A stretch of DNA of 64,000 bases. It comes from Clostridia bacterium (GTDB taxonomy: Bacteria; Bacillota; Clostridia; Oscillospirales; Acutalibacteraceae). Where the stretch lies: positions 62,001 through 126,000 of the forward strand of contig JAFXBF010000012.1 in NCBI GenBank assembly GCA_017516745.1. The letters run 5' to 3'. This document shows, in pieces, positions 34,801 through 43,731 of the stretch; the first letter of the stretch is position 1; every line of letters starts with the position of its first letter. The notes below the pieces were generated by a model that had not been told where the DNA came from, searched no databases, and saw only the letters and a program-made list of their open reading frames with translations. The position numbers were made by a program, and so were the translations under genes.

Positions 34801-35799
34801 TGCTTTTCCCCAGTGCTTTCTGAAATAAATCTGCCACGAAAGCACAAGCGCAATGCCGAAAAGTGCCCAAAAGACTCTTGCAGGGGTGATTTTAAAATCG
34901 CCCGTTACCTTTGAGCCGTCGTCAAGGTTTATTTTTTCAACCGCTTCGTCGAGCAAGGCTCTTGCATCTGCCATAGCGTATGTGGCGCTGCTGCCGTCTT
35001 GAAGGAGAGCCTTTGCATCTGTAAGGGCATTTTCATAGGTTGAAATACGGTTGGGCTTGCAGCCCTCTGTGTTAACGGCAACAGCCTTTTCAACGCTTGC
35101 TGCCAGCTTTTCTCTCTCTGCCGTGTTCTGCGCAAGATACTGAGCAAAGTCGGCAGGGTAGGCGGTTTCGATTATTTCATAGCCTCTTGCAACAAGGTCG
35201 TCCCAGCTTCTTGCCGAGTCCGTGCGCTTTGCGCTTTTGGTTGAATCGGTGAAGGAGAACATCCCCTTGATGCCGTGCTTTTCAAAAAACGAAGTTACGC
35301 TGTTGTGAAGAATAACACCGTCCTGATTGTTTGTCTGCATCAGTATTGCACGGCAGCAGGGCTGTGCGTAGCCCGAAATTTTTGCAACGGCAATGGGATA
35401 GATGTTGCCTTTGTAATAGCCTATAAGCAGGGCACCGTTATTCTTGGCCCACTCAACGGATTTGCCGGCACCGGCTTTTATGCGGAACAAAACACTGCCG
35501 GTTTCATTGAGTGAGGCTGTTTCTTTCAGCTTCTCGTCTGCTTCCTCGATGCTGTCGGCATCAACAATAAGAAGCGTTCCGGTGTTTTCAACTGCCTTTA
35601 CTGCTTCCGACAGCTTTACGCTGTCAGCCAAGGAAACATAGTCTGCTCCGCTTTTTATTGCAGTAACGATATCCTCTTCGCTGTCGCAGTAAGCGGCAAA
35701 GCTGATACCCTGCTTTGCGCCTTCACTCTGTGCAAAGGCGGTTGGGCTCATACACACAATGAGAGCGGCACATAAAAGTATATTCGTAAATTTACGCAT
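34795..35799 (-). CDS. Membrane-anchored PI-PLC/GDPD-like TIM-barrel protein
   Basis: 334 residues. Signal peptide to about AFAQ (residue 24), a barrel-like domain (24-210) whose last strand WDDLVARGYEIIETAYPADF resembles glycerophosphodiester phosphodiesterases, a helical region and one C-terminal membrane helix (ALFGIALVLSWQIYF). The usual early HR and ExD catalytic residues are not evident (starts ISFAAYCDSEEDI), so it may be an inactive, binding-only relative. Last gene of the AI-2E/ABC operon. Its last codons fall in a repeat. Confidence 0.65.
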   Translation of the reverse strand: MRKFTNILLCAALIVCMSPTAFAQSEGAKQGISFAAYCDSEEDIVTAIKSGADYVSLADSVKLSEAVKAVENTGTLLIVDADSIEEADEKLKETASLNETGSVLFRIKAGAGKSVEWAKNNGALLIGYYKGNIYPIAVAKISGYAQPCCRAILMQTNNQDGVILHNSVTSFFEKHGIKGMFSFTDSTKSAKRTDSARSWDDLVARGYEIIETAYPADFAQYLAQNTAEREKLAASVEKAVAVNTEGCKPNRISTYENALTDAKALLQDGSSATYAMADARALLDEAVEKINLDDGSKVTGDFKITPARVFWALFGIALVLSWQIYFRKHWGKAN

Positions 35800-35810
35800 A
35801 TTTTCTCCAA

Positions 35811-36617
35811 TTACTTAAGGTTGATTTTGTGATTCATAAACCAGGAGCTCAGGTAGAAGAACGCAGCGGTCAAAACAAACTCAAAAATTATGTCTGCAAC
35901 GCCGTAAACCATACCGCCTGCGGACATAGCTCTTGTTGAAAGCTCAATGCCCTGAACGGAAATGATTATTGAAAGCGGAACATAAGCGGTGAGCAGGGTG
36001 CTTGCCGTGTTCATAACGCCGTAGATAACAACGAAAATCAGAATGGCAGGCAGGAAGCTCTGGCGCTGGAAGGGGCGTACGTTTGAAAGTGAGATTGCAA
36101 AATAAATCTGCGCAATAAGGCAAACTATTTTGAGGAAGATTCTGATACAGATAAAGGCGATAACCTTTATAACAGCACCCGTGTCGGGGATTTCGGCAAC
36201 GGTGGAAATAAGAATCTTAATCATTGCGATGTTCTCTTCGCCCACCATATTGGACGAATAGAGGAAGATGCCTGCGAATATGCCGATAACTGCAACATAG
36301 CTGAGCAGTATCCACACAAAGGAGCTGAGTGCTTTTGCAAAAAGAAGCTGACCGCTTGTGACCGGAAGCGTAAAGCTTAAATAGCCCTGGTCACGGAACA
36401 GCGTTTTGTTGAAGTTTGAAACAACGGAAATGAGTGTGACAATAAGTATGCCGAGTGCAATTACAATAACCGCTACGAGTGAAATTGCCGTCAGCCACGC
36501 AATTTCAAAAGCGAGAGCCAGTGCCATAAAGCCTACTGCGGCAATGGCTGCAACATAAATCGGGGCAATGGAGTGAAGTCCTGCCTTGAATTCATTTTTT
36601 ATAAGCTTACCAACCAA
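35811..36617 (-). CDS. ABC transporter permease, ABC-2 type
   Basis: About 268 residues with six membrane helices. TTG at 36617 is preferred: AAGGAGGTG lies 7 bases upstream and the overlap with the ATPase gene is then 11 bases. A longer ATG form (to 36665) would overlap by 59 bases. Partners the ATPase upstream; GFMALALAFEIAWL and LFRDQGYLSFTLPVTSGQLL resemble export permeases of the YtrC/lantibiotic-immunity kind. Substrate unknown. Confidence 0.8.
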   Translation of the reverse strand: MVGKLIKNEFKAGLHSIAPIYVAAIAAVGFMALALAFEIAWLTAISLVAVIVIALGILIVTLISVVSNFNKTLFRDQGYLSFTLPVTSGQLLFAKALSSFVWILLSYVAVIGIFAGIFLYSSNMVGEENIAMIKILISTVAEIPDTGAVIKVIAFICIRIFLKIVCLIAQIYFAISLSNVRPFQRQSFLPAILIFVVIYGVMNTASTLLTAYVPLSIIISVQGIELSTRAMSAGGMVYGVADIIFEFVLTAAFFYLSSWFMNHKINLK

Positions 36618-37308
36618 AGCTGAACACCTCCTTGAAAATTTCTTCAACGCTTCTGCCGCTTTCACGGATTTCGTCTATGCTTGCGTCAAGCTTTACTCTG
36701 CCCTCGCCAATCATAAGTACGGAGTTGAAAATTCTTTCAACGTCGTTGATAAGGTGGGTGGAAATAAGCACGGTGGATTTGTCGGCGTAGTTGTTCATAA
36801 TAACGTCGAGTATTGCGCTTCTTGTTGCAGGGTCAACACCGCCAAGAGGCTCGTCAAGGCAGTAGAGCTTTGCTGCACGGCTCATAACAATGAGCAGCTG
36901 GAGCTTTTCCTGCATACCCTTTGACATGGTCTTGATTTTCTGGTTGGGGTCAAGGCGGAAACGGCTGAGCATATCCAGAGCCTTTGCCTTGTCAAAATCC
37001 GCAAAGAAATCCTGGAAATAGTCAATTGCGTCCTTCGCCTTCATCCACTCGGGCAGGTAGGTGCGCTCGGGCAGATATGCGGTAACGGATTTTGTGTAGA
37101 TGCCGGGTTTTTGTCCGTCGATAAGGACTTCGCCATCGTAGTCGTGAATAAGACCCGTGAGAATTTTGATAAGTGAGGTTTTGCCGCAGCCGTTAGGGCC
37201 GAGCAGACCGATAATCTGGCCCTGCTCATAGCTTAAATCGAGCCCACGCAGAACCTGATTGTGTCCGTAGGATTTCTGCAGACCCTTTACTTCAATGATT
37301 TTGCTCAT
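36607..37308 (-). CDS. ABC transporter ATP-binding protein
   Basis: 233 residues. Walker A GLLGPNGCGKTSLIK and Walker B LYCLDEPLGGVDPATR are clear. The signature loop reads MSKGMQEKLQLL, a form seen in ABC-2 exporters such as YtrB relatives. Works with the overlapping permease gene. Its ATG overlaps the stop of the AI-2E gene (ATGA), so all are coupled. Confidence 0.9.
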   Translation of the reverse strand: MSKIIEVKGLQKSYGHNQVLRGLDLSYEQGQIIGLLGPNGCGKTSLIKILTGLIHDYDGEVLIDGQKPGIYTKSVTAYLPERTYLPEWMKAKDAIDYFQDFFADFDKAKALDMLSRFRLDPNQKIKTMSKGMQEKLQLLIVMSRAAKLYCLDEPLGGVDPATRSAILDVIMNNYADKSTVLISTHLINDVERIFNSVLMIGEGRVKLDASIDEIRESGRSVEEIFKEVFSFGW

Positions 37309-38564
37309 TGCTTGTTTTTCCTTTCTTTCTGTTTTCTTTTCATTGTCGGTTTGATTTGCGAAAATTTCTTAAGTTCAACGCTGGAGTGTCCTTCTTCCGC
37401 CTTTGCGGGGCGTGCCGTGCGCCAGATGCGGATTACACCGTCGTCGTTGAGAACTTTGAGTATCGTTATTGTAAACGGCAGTATGAACATGCCGAGAACG
37501 CCGAATAGCTTCAGGCCGATATACATACCCATAAGCGTTGCTATGGGCGGCAGGCCGAGCTGACCCGCAACGAGCTTGGGCTCAATGTACTGCCTGAGTA
37601 CGGTTATGATAACGTAAATTACAAGCACGCCTATTCCGAGCCCCGTTTTGCCCATCAGCAGGGAAACTATGCCCCACGGGATAAGGATTGTACCCGAGCC
37701 GAGTATCGGAAAAATGTCCACAATCGCCGTAACAAGCGCAATCGTGAAAATGTAACCGCCGTTGTAAATGCCTAAAAGCTTGAGTGCGGAAAGACCGATA
37801 AACAGCTCCGTGCAGGTTATGCAGATAATCAGGCAGTATGCCTTGAGCATCTTGCTGACTGTTGTGATGGTAAGGTTTTTTGTCTTTGTGAGCGTTTCAC
37901 GCTTCTTGCTCGGAAGCTGACGCTTGATGAAGGTGACAATTCTGTCATAGTCCGAGGTTATAAATACCGTAGCGATAAATGTTATCACTATTGCGATAAG
38001 AATGCTCGGCACCTTGCTCGCTGTAGAGATAACTCCCGAAAGCGGTGTTTTAAGCGAGGAAAGGTCAAATTTAAAGCCCGATAACAGCGACCCCGACGGC
38101 TGCGACGGATTCTGCTGTGCGGCGGCAATGAGATTGTCCGCAAGGTTGTCTATCCACCGTGTAAGCGGAGTTTCAAGTGCCGTGGGCAGCTTTTCTACAA
38201 GCGAAATCAGCCATTTTTCGGCTGTCATAATAAAGTCGGGCAGGCTGTCAAAGGCGGATATTACCGATTCGACAAGTCCTTTGACCTCGGTTACGATTTT
38301 TGTTCCTGCCAGAGCGAGTATGCCGATAAGAAACAGCGCACAGAACATCGTGAGCAGAAAGGCGGCAAGGCCTTTTTTAATCGGTGTCCGTTTTGTGAGC
38401 AGCCTTACGGGCTTTTGCAGCAGCATTGCCGCAAAGAATGCAAAGATAAACGGAAAAAGCGGCCAGAATGCAAAACGCATAAACAGGTAGAACGCACCGA
38501 CAATCAGCGCAAAGTACGCCACATTTATAAGCACGCCTTTTCTTCTTTCGACCGAAGCGGTCAT
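37305..38564 (-). CDS. AI-2E-family transporter
   Basis: 419 residues with about eight membrane helices. SLLMGKTGLGIGVLVIYVII and QYIEPKLVAGQLGLPPIATL are diagnostic of the family, whose members export AI-2 or act as ion/proton antiporters. A basic, Lys-rich tail ends the protein. First gene of a four-gene operon (AI-2E, ATPase, permease, PI-PLC-like). Whether all serve one process is unknown. Confidence 0.9.
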   Translation of the reverse strand: MTASVERRKGVLINVAYFALIVGAFYLFMRFAFWPLFPFIFAFFAAMLLQKPVRLLTKRTPIKKGLAAFLLTMFCALFLIGILALAGTKIVTEVKGLVESVISAFDSLPDFIMTAEKWLISLVEKLPTALETPLTRWIDNLADNLIAAAQQNPSQPSGSLLSGFKFDLSSLKTPLSGVISTASKVPSILIAIVITFIATVFITSDYDRIVTFIKRQLPSKKRETLTKTKNLTITTVSKMLKAYCLIICITCTELFIGLSALKLLGIYNGGYIFTIALVTAIVDIFPILGSGTILIPWGIVSLLMGKTGLGIGVLVIYVIITVLRQYIEPKLVAGQLGLPPIATLMGMYIGLKLFGVLGMFILPFTITILKVLNDDGVIRIWRTARPAKAEEGHSSVELKKFSQIKPTMKRKQKERKNKQ

Positions 38565-38620
38565 TTTTTTAATTCCCTCCTTTTACCTATAAATATCCAA
38601 TTATACTTATAAGTATTAGT

Positions 38621-38649
38621 ATTATAATACATTTTACAAAAAATTACAA
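38621..38649 (-). promoter_or_regulatory. Promoter of the AI-2E/ABC operon
   Basis: Minus strand TTGTAA (38649-38644), 17-base spacer, TATAAT (38626-38621), 57 bases before the start. Confidence 0.55.
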
Positions 38650-38699
38650 TCGGTTTAAAAGAAACTTTATAAAATTCTTTAAATTACCGTAACAATAAC

Positions 38700-38753
38700 T
38701 TGACAATTGAATAAGCGTTCAACTATAATATAAACAATTGAACAGTTATTCAA
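38700..38753 (+). promoter_or_regulatory. Metal-responsive promoter with two ArsR/SmtB-type operators
   Basis: TTGACA (38700-38705), 18-base spacer, TATAAT (38724-38729). Imperfect palindromes TTGAATAAGCGTTCAA (38707-38722, within the spacer) and TTGAACAGTTATTCAA (38738-38753, at the transcript start) resemble SmtB/CadC operators (TGAA..TTCA). Confidence 0.75.
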
Positions 38754-38770
38754 CTGAAAGGGAGATAAAT

Positions 38771-39151
38771 ATGCCGAGAAACGAATTCACATGCGACTGC
38801 AATGCCGTCAATTCAAAGCTCGTCGAAAGCACGCTTAACAGCATGCCCGATGAAAATACATTTGACAGCCTTGCCTGCTTTTATAAAATATTGGGCGATG
38901 CCACAAGGTGTAAAATTATTTTTGCCCTGCTGCAAAGTGAAATGTGTGTCTGTGACCTTGCGAACGTGCTTTCCATGAGCAAATCTGCCGTTTCACACCA
39001 GCTTGGCAAAATGAGAAACAGCGGCGTTGTCAGGTGCAGAAGAGAGGGTAAAGAGGTCTATTATTCGCTTGATGACGGGCACATTGCCGAAATCTTTACC
39101 GTTACGGCGGAGCATATAAAGCACAAGAGGAGTGTTGAAAATGGAAACTGA
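38771..39151 (+). CDS. ArsR/SmtB-family metal-sensing repressor
   Basis: 126 residues. Winged helix with VCDLANVLSMSKSAVSHQLG as recognition region, CVCD in the alpha-3 position used by CadC-type sensors, and extra N-terminal cysteines (FTCDCNAVN). This suggests Cd/Pb/Zn sensing. ATG at 38771 follows AAGGGAG. Overlaps the CDF gene by 11 bases and probably releases the operators upstream when metal binds. Confidence 0.9.
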   Translation: MPRNEFTCDCNAVNSKLVESTLNSMPDENTFDSLACFYKILGDATRCKIIFALLQSEMCVCDLANVLSMSKSAVSHQLGKMRNSGVVRCRREGKEVYYSLDDGHIAEIFTVTAEHIKHKRSVENGN

Positions 39152-40031
39152 AAGAAACATTCTCATTGCGTTCATACTGAATTTGCTGTTTGCTGTTTTT
39201 GAGTTTTTCGGCGGTGCTTTTACGGGTAGTGTTGCAATTGTGTCCGATGCCGTGCACGACCTTGGTGACGCGGCAAGCATAGGCATATCTCTTTTGCTTG
39301 AGCACAAGAGCAAAAAGCAGCCCGACGAAACTCACACCTACGGCTATACCCGTTATTCCGTACTCGGAAGTGTCATAACAACAGTTATTCTTCTGCTCGG
39401 CTCTGCGGCGGTTATTTTCAACGCCGTAAAGCGTATTTTCAATCCCGTTGAAATAAACTATAACGGTATGCTCGTTTTTGCCGTAATCGGCGTTATTGTA
39501 AATTTCTGTGCTGCGTGGTTTACTCATAAGGGCGATTCGCTTAACCAGAAGGCGGTGAATCTTCATATGCTTGAGGACGTGCTCGGCTGGCTTGTCGTGC
39601 TTGTCGGTGCGGTGGTTATGAAGTTCACCGATTTTGCAGTAATTGACCCGATAATGTCAATTGCAGTTGCAGTGTTTATCCTTATAAATGCAGTAAAAAA
39701 CCTTAAACAGGCAACAGACCTGTTTGTTGAAAAAACGCCTCATAATATAAGCGTAAAGGAAATTGAAAACCACCTTTGCGAAATTGAAGGCGTTAAGAAT
39801 GTTCACCACATTCACGTGTGGAGCACGGACGGGTATCACAACCTTGCAACTATGCACATTGTAACAGATTGTAACCACCACGAAATCAAGGAAAAGGTCA
39901 GAACTGAACTGAAAGAACACGGCATTGAACACTGTACTCTCGAGCTTGAAGCTGCAGACGAGCATTGTGAAAATACCCATTGCCACAGCGAACACGGTCA
40001 TAATGATTGCCACTACCATCATCACCATTGA
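39141..40031 (+). CDS. Cation diffusion facilitator (Zn/Cd efflux)
   Basis: 299 residues or slightly fewer. Six membrane helices with the metal site in SDAVHDLGDAASIG (helix II) and HMLEDVLGWLVVLVG (helix V), then a cytoplasmic domain (HHIHVWSTDGYHNLATMHIV) and a His/Cys-rich tail ending in HYHHHH. Exports zinc or cadmium using the proton gradient. ATG at 39141 has AGAGGAG upstream. Operon with the ArsR repressor. Confidence 0.93.
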   Translation: METERNILIAFILNLLFAVFEFFGGAFTGSVAIVSDAVHDLGDAASIGISLLLEHKSKKQPDETHTYGYTRYSVLGSVITTVILLLGSAAVIFNAVKRIFNPVEINYNGMLVFAVIGVIVNFCAAWFTHKGDSLNQKAVNLHMLEDVLGWLVVLVGAVVMKFTDFAVIDPIMSIAVAVFILINAVKNLKQATDLFVEKTPHNISVKEIENHLCEIEGVKNVHHIHVWSTDGYHNLATMHIVTDCNHHEIKEKVRTELKEHGIEHCTLELEAADEHCENTHCHSEHGHNDCHYHHHH

Positions 40032-40039
40032 TTTTTAAT

Positions 40040-40068
40040 TTGCCAATTTAAGAAATATATGATATTAT
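40040..40068 (+). promoter_or_regulatory. Promoter reading through the nested repeat into mutS2
   Basis: TTGCCA, 17-base spacer, TATTAT. Transcripts would start near 40075, so the whole 251-base repeat lies in the mutS2 leader. Confidence 0.5.
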
Positions 40069-40075
40069 AAACTAG

Positions 40076-40326
40076 AGTTTGTCGGGGACAAACAATGCAA
40101 AATGCAAAGTTCAAAATGCAAAATTGTGGGAGGGCTTCGCCCTCACCCAAATTATAAAAATTATTATCTCATATTTATTATCTTTTATCTCTTATCTCAC
40201 GTCGATTTTAAATGTCGTTTAGATAATAGATAAGAGATAATATTGAATAGATAATAATAAATCGGAGCGAAGCGACCCTTAACTTTGCACTTTGCGTTTT
40301 GCACTTTGCATTCATTTCGACAAACT
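40076..40326. repeat. Nested inverted repeat, 251 bp, in the mutS2 leader
   Basis: Ends AGTTTGTCG / CGACAAACT. Next, arms of AATGCAAA units (40094-40123) pair with TTTGCACTTTGCGTTTTGCA units (40283-40310). Inside, TATTATCTTTTATCTCTTATC (40174-40198 region) pairs with GATAATAGATAAGAGATAAT (40222-40240). A GGGAGGGC/GCCCTC hairpin sits at about 40126-40146. No gene in 40032-40351. Confidence 0.8.
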
Positions 40327-40351
40327 GTAATTTACAGGAGAAGAATTTACA

Positions 40352-42736
40352 ATGAACAAGCATCTTATTGCTCTTGAATTTGATAAAATACTTGAACGTC
40401 TGGCGGAGTTTACCTGCTGCGAGGACAGCCGTGAGCTGGCGCTTAGTCAGCGCCCCGTGCATGAGGCTGTTGAAGCGCAGGCACTTATGAATCAGACGAG
40501 GGACGCACATATGCTCCTTGCCCGTTTCGGCGGCCCTTCCTTCGGCGGTATGAAAAACGTCAACAATGCTCTTCACCGTGCGGACGCAGGCTCAACGCTT
40601 TCAATGCACGAGCTGTTGCAGATTGCCGAAACGCTTCGTGTAATACGCTCGCTTGTACAGTGGCGCAGCACAAACGCAGGTGTCGAAAGCTGTCTGGACG
40701 TTTTCTTCGGCGCACTTACACCCAATAAATATCTTGAGGATTCAATCACAAATGCCATTGTCAGTGACGAGGAAATGTCGGACAATGCTTCGCCCGAATT
40801 GGCTTCAATCCGCCGCAAAATCCGTCAGCAGGAAAGTAAGGTGCGTGAGCAGCTCGACAAAATGATACGCTCACCGAAATATAAGGATATCCTGCAGGAA
40901 AGCATAGTCACAATGCGCAACGGCAGGTATGTGCTTCCCGTTAAAAACGAGCACAGAGCATCCGTGCCGGGTCTTGTGCACGACACCTCGTCAAGCGGTG
41001 CAACAGTGTTTGTTGAGCCGATTGCCGTTGTTGAAGCAAACAACGAAATTAAGGTGCTGCTTTCAAAAGAGCGTGATGAAATCGAACGCATACTTTCAGC
41101 TCTTTCCGTTGAGGCAGGCAGCTTTGCCGCAACGATAAAGAGCAGCTTTGAGTGTGCAGTTGAGCTGAATGTAATTTTTGCAAAGGCACAGCTTGCCTAC
41201 AGTATGAATGCCGCCGCACCGTCAATTAACGACAAGGGTATAATCGAGCTTCGCAACGCAAGACATCCTCTGCTTGATAAGAAAAAGGCCGTTCCCGTAA
41301 ACATCAGGCTCGGCAAGGATTTTGACACGCTTGTTATTACGGGCCCGAACACGGGCGGTAAAACCGTTTCAATCAAAACAGTGGGTCTGCTCACGGTTAT
41401 GGCTTCCTGCGGTATGATGATACCCGTCAGCGATATGAGCGAGATTTCCGTTTTTGAAAAAATACTTGCCGATATAGGCGACGAGCAGTCCATTGAGCAG
41501 TCGCTTTCCACCTTCTCGGCACATATGACAAATATAATAGATATCCTTTCCAAAACAAACGACCGCAGCCTTGTGCTTATAGACGAGCTCGGTGCAGGCA
41601 CAGACCCCGTTGAGGGTGCGGCACTTGCAATGGCGATTCTCGAGTCGCTTCACCTTAAGGGTGCAAAAATTGCCGCTACGACCCACTATGCGGAATTGAA
41701 GGCTTACGCCCTTTCAACCGACAGAGTCGAAAACGGCTGCTGTGAGTTTGACGTTGCTACCCTTCGACCGACCTACCGCTTGCTTATCGGTATGCCCGGC
41801 CGCTCAAATGCCTTTGCAATAAGCGAAAGGCTGGGTATGGATAAGGCGATTGTTGACCGTGCGGCAGAGCTTGTTTCCGCCGAAAACACAAGGTTTGAGG
41901 ATGTTATCGAAAGCCTTGAAAAAAGCCGCAAAGACCTTGAAACAGAAAAACAGGAGGCCTACGAACAGACAAGGCTTGCCGAGAAGATGCGCCTTGAAGC
42001 GGAGGAGAAAAAGGGCAAAATTGAACAGCTTCGCCAAAAGGAAATTGACGATGCAAAATCTCAGGCGGCAAGAATTGTTGACCAGGCAAGGCGTGAGGCA
42101 AACGCCCTGCTTGCCGAATTGGATAAGCTCAAAAAAGAGAAGGACAAGACCAAGGATATGGCAGACCTTGCAAGGCGTGCAAGGGCGGCTGTGCGTAAGG
42201 GCGTTGACGCTATGGACGAGGCGGCAAACCCCGTTGATAATTTCAGCGACGATGAGGATTATGTCCTTCCCCGTCCGCTTGAGGTCGGCGATACCGTGCT
42301 GATTACAGGCTTGAACAAGCAGGCAACCGTGCTTTCGGTAGAAAAAGGCGGCAATGTTCAGGTTATGGCAGGCACGGCTAAAATGCGTGTCAAGGTCGAT
42401 AACCTCCGACTGCTTAACGGTAAGCAGAAGCAGACCGTTTCATCGGGCCCGAGAAAAACGGGTGACAGCCTTGAGGGCAGAGGCACTCTTGCCGCAACAA
42501 CGAGGCTTGACCTGCGTGGTATGATGGTTGACGATGCGTTGATTGAAATTGACCGCTTTATCGACAGCGGCCTGCGCACAGGCTTGAGTGAATTTACAAT
42601 AATTCACGGTAAAGGCACGGGTGCACTCAGAGCCGCAACCCACGACTATCTGCGTAAATCACGCTTTGTCAAAACCTTCCGCCTGGGTATCTACGGCGAA
42701 GGCGAAACAGGCGTAACAATAGTAACACTCAAATAA
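40352..42736 (+). CDS. mutS2: Endonuclease MutS2
   Basis: 794 residues, full length. MutS ATPase motifs ITGPNTGGKTVSIKTVGLL (Walker A) and LVLIDELGAGTDPVEGAALA (Walker B), a long Lys/Glu coiled coil (about 515-620) and a C-terminal Smr nuclease domain (LDLRGMMVDDALIEIDRFID; IIHGKGTGALR). Lacks the mismatch-recognition domain of MutS. In Bacillus MutS2 rescues collided ribosomes and limits recombination. AGGAGA before ATG. Followed 12 bases on by the GH16 gene. Confidence 0.96.
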   Translation: MNKHLIALEFDKILERLAEFTCCEDSRELALSQRPVHEAVEAQALMNQTRDAHMLLARFGGPSFGGMKNVNNALHRADAGSTLSMHELLQIAETLRVIRSLVQWRSTNAGVESCLDVFFGALTPNKYLEDSITNAIVSDEEMSDNASPELASIRRKIRQQESKVREQLDKMIRSPKYKDILQESIVTMRNGRYVLPVKNEHRASVPGLVHDTSSSGATVFVEPIAVVEANNEIKVLLSKERDEIERILSALSVEAGSFAATIKSSFECAVELNVIFAKAQLAYSMNAAAPSINDKGIIELRNARHPLLDKKKAVPVNIRLGKDFDTLVITGPNTGGKTVSIKTVGLLTVMASCGMMIPVSDMSEISVFEKILADIGDEQSIEQSLSTFSAHMTNIIDILSKTNDRSLVLIDELGAGTDPVEGAALAMAILESLHLKGAKIAATTHYAELKAYALSTDRVENGCCEFDVATLRPTYRLLIGMPGRSNAFAISERLGMDKAIVDRAAELVSAENTRFEDVIESLEKSRKDLETEKQEAYEQTRLAEKMRLEAEEKKGKIEQLRQKEIDDAKSQAARIVDQARREANALLAELDKLKKEKDKTKDMADLARRARAAVRKGVDAMDEAANPVDNFSDDEDYVLPRPLEVGDTVLITGLNKQATVLSVEKGGNVQVMAGTAKMRVKVDNLRLLNGKQKQTVSSGPRKTGDSLEGRGTLAATTRLDLRGMMVDDALIEIDRFIDSGLRTGLSEFTIIHGKGTGALRAATHDYLRKSRFVKTFRLGIYGEGETGVTIVTLK

Positions 42737-42748
42737 AGGAGAATGGCT

Positions 42749-43684
42749 ATGTTGAAAACAATACTCAAAGCAGGCGTAAAGTTCCTTATTGCACTCGTAA
42801 CCCTCATAAATCCTGCATTTCTCGACGTGCTGGATTTTGGCGAATTCCCGAGCGAAAACAGAATAGATATGAGCAAATTCACCGAAGATCCCGTATGGCA
42901 GGACGAATTTGACGGCACCGAAGTCGACAGCACAAAATGGGGTCCCTCATGGTGGGTCACAATGCGTAAGGGCGGCTATTGGCACGAGGATATGGTTTGT
43001 GTGCGTGACGGCAACCTCGTAATCCGTGCGGAATATCTTGAAGAGCCGCTTGAAAACAGATATTACGAGCAGTGGCACGACGAAATTGATTTTGAGGAGT
43101 ATAAGCCCGGCTGGTACACGGGTGAGCTTACAACCCAGGGCAAGTATGAGCAGACCTACGGCTACTTTGAGGTGCGCTGTATCCTTCCTGCCGCAACGGG
43201 TATGTGGTCGGCTTTCTGGATGATGAACGGACAGGTTGTCAATGTTGACGGCTCGGGTAAGGACGGCACAGAGGTCGATATCTTCGAGTCGATGTACTAC
43301 AAAGACCATTGGTGGGGAAACGACGCCGTTATCAGCGGTATTGTTTACGACGGCTACGGTAAGGATATGAAAAACGCTTCCATCGGCAAGGTATTTATGG
43401 AGGGTAACCCCTACGAGGAATACCATACCTACGGCCTTGAATGGAACGAGAATGAGTACATATTCTATGTTGACGGCTATGAAACGGGCAGACTTACCGA
43501 CGGCGGCGTTTCGCAGAACCCCGAATATATGCTTCTCTCCTGCGAGTTTGCAGGCGATAACGGCGTACAGCATTCCGACAGACACGGCACGGGAAAAATC
43601 GACAAGACCCCCGAAGAAAACTGGCCTGCCGAGTTCATTGTTGACTATGTAAGATGCTACCAGTATAAGGATAAGGTAAACTGA
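42749..43684 (+). CDS. GH16 endo-beta-glucanase (laminarinase/lichenase type)
   Basis: 311 residues. N-terminal hydrophobic segment (FLIALVTLINPAFLDVL) may be a signal or anchor. Catalytic motif GTEVDIFES (ExDxxE, nucleophile first, acid/base last) and the preceding GYFEVRCILPAATGMWSAFW are classic GH16. Cleaves beta-1,3 or mixed-linkage glucans. ATG at 42749 gives normal spacing from AAAGGAG; the ATG at 42743 is too close. In-line after mutS2, probably by chance of read-through. Confidence 0.93.
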   Translation: MLKTILKAGVKFLIALVTLINPAFLDVLDFGEFPSENRIDMSKFTEDPVWQDEFDGTEVDSTKWGPSWWVTMRKGGYWHEDMVCVRDGNLVIRAEYLEEPLENRYYEQWHDEIDFEEYKPGWYTGELTTQGKYEQTYGYFEVRCILPAATGMWSAFWMMNGQVVNVDGSGKDGTEVDIFESMYYKDHWWGNDAVISGIVYDGYGKDMKNASIGKVFMEGNPYEEYHTYGLEWNENEYIFYVDGYETGRLTDGGVSQNPEYMLLSCEFAGDNGVQHSDRHGTGKIDKTPEENWPAEFIVDYVRCYQYKDKVN

Positions 43685-43687
43685 TAA

Positions 43688-43722
43688 AGCAAGGGACTTT
43701 CTCACCGAGAAAGTCCCTTGCT
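43688..43722. terminator. Bidirectional terminator
   Basis: AGCAAGGGACTTTCTC / GAGAAAGTCCCTTGCT, 16-base perfect stem between converging genes. Confidence 0.92.
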
Positions 43723-43731
43723 CTTTGTTCT

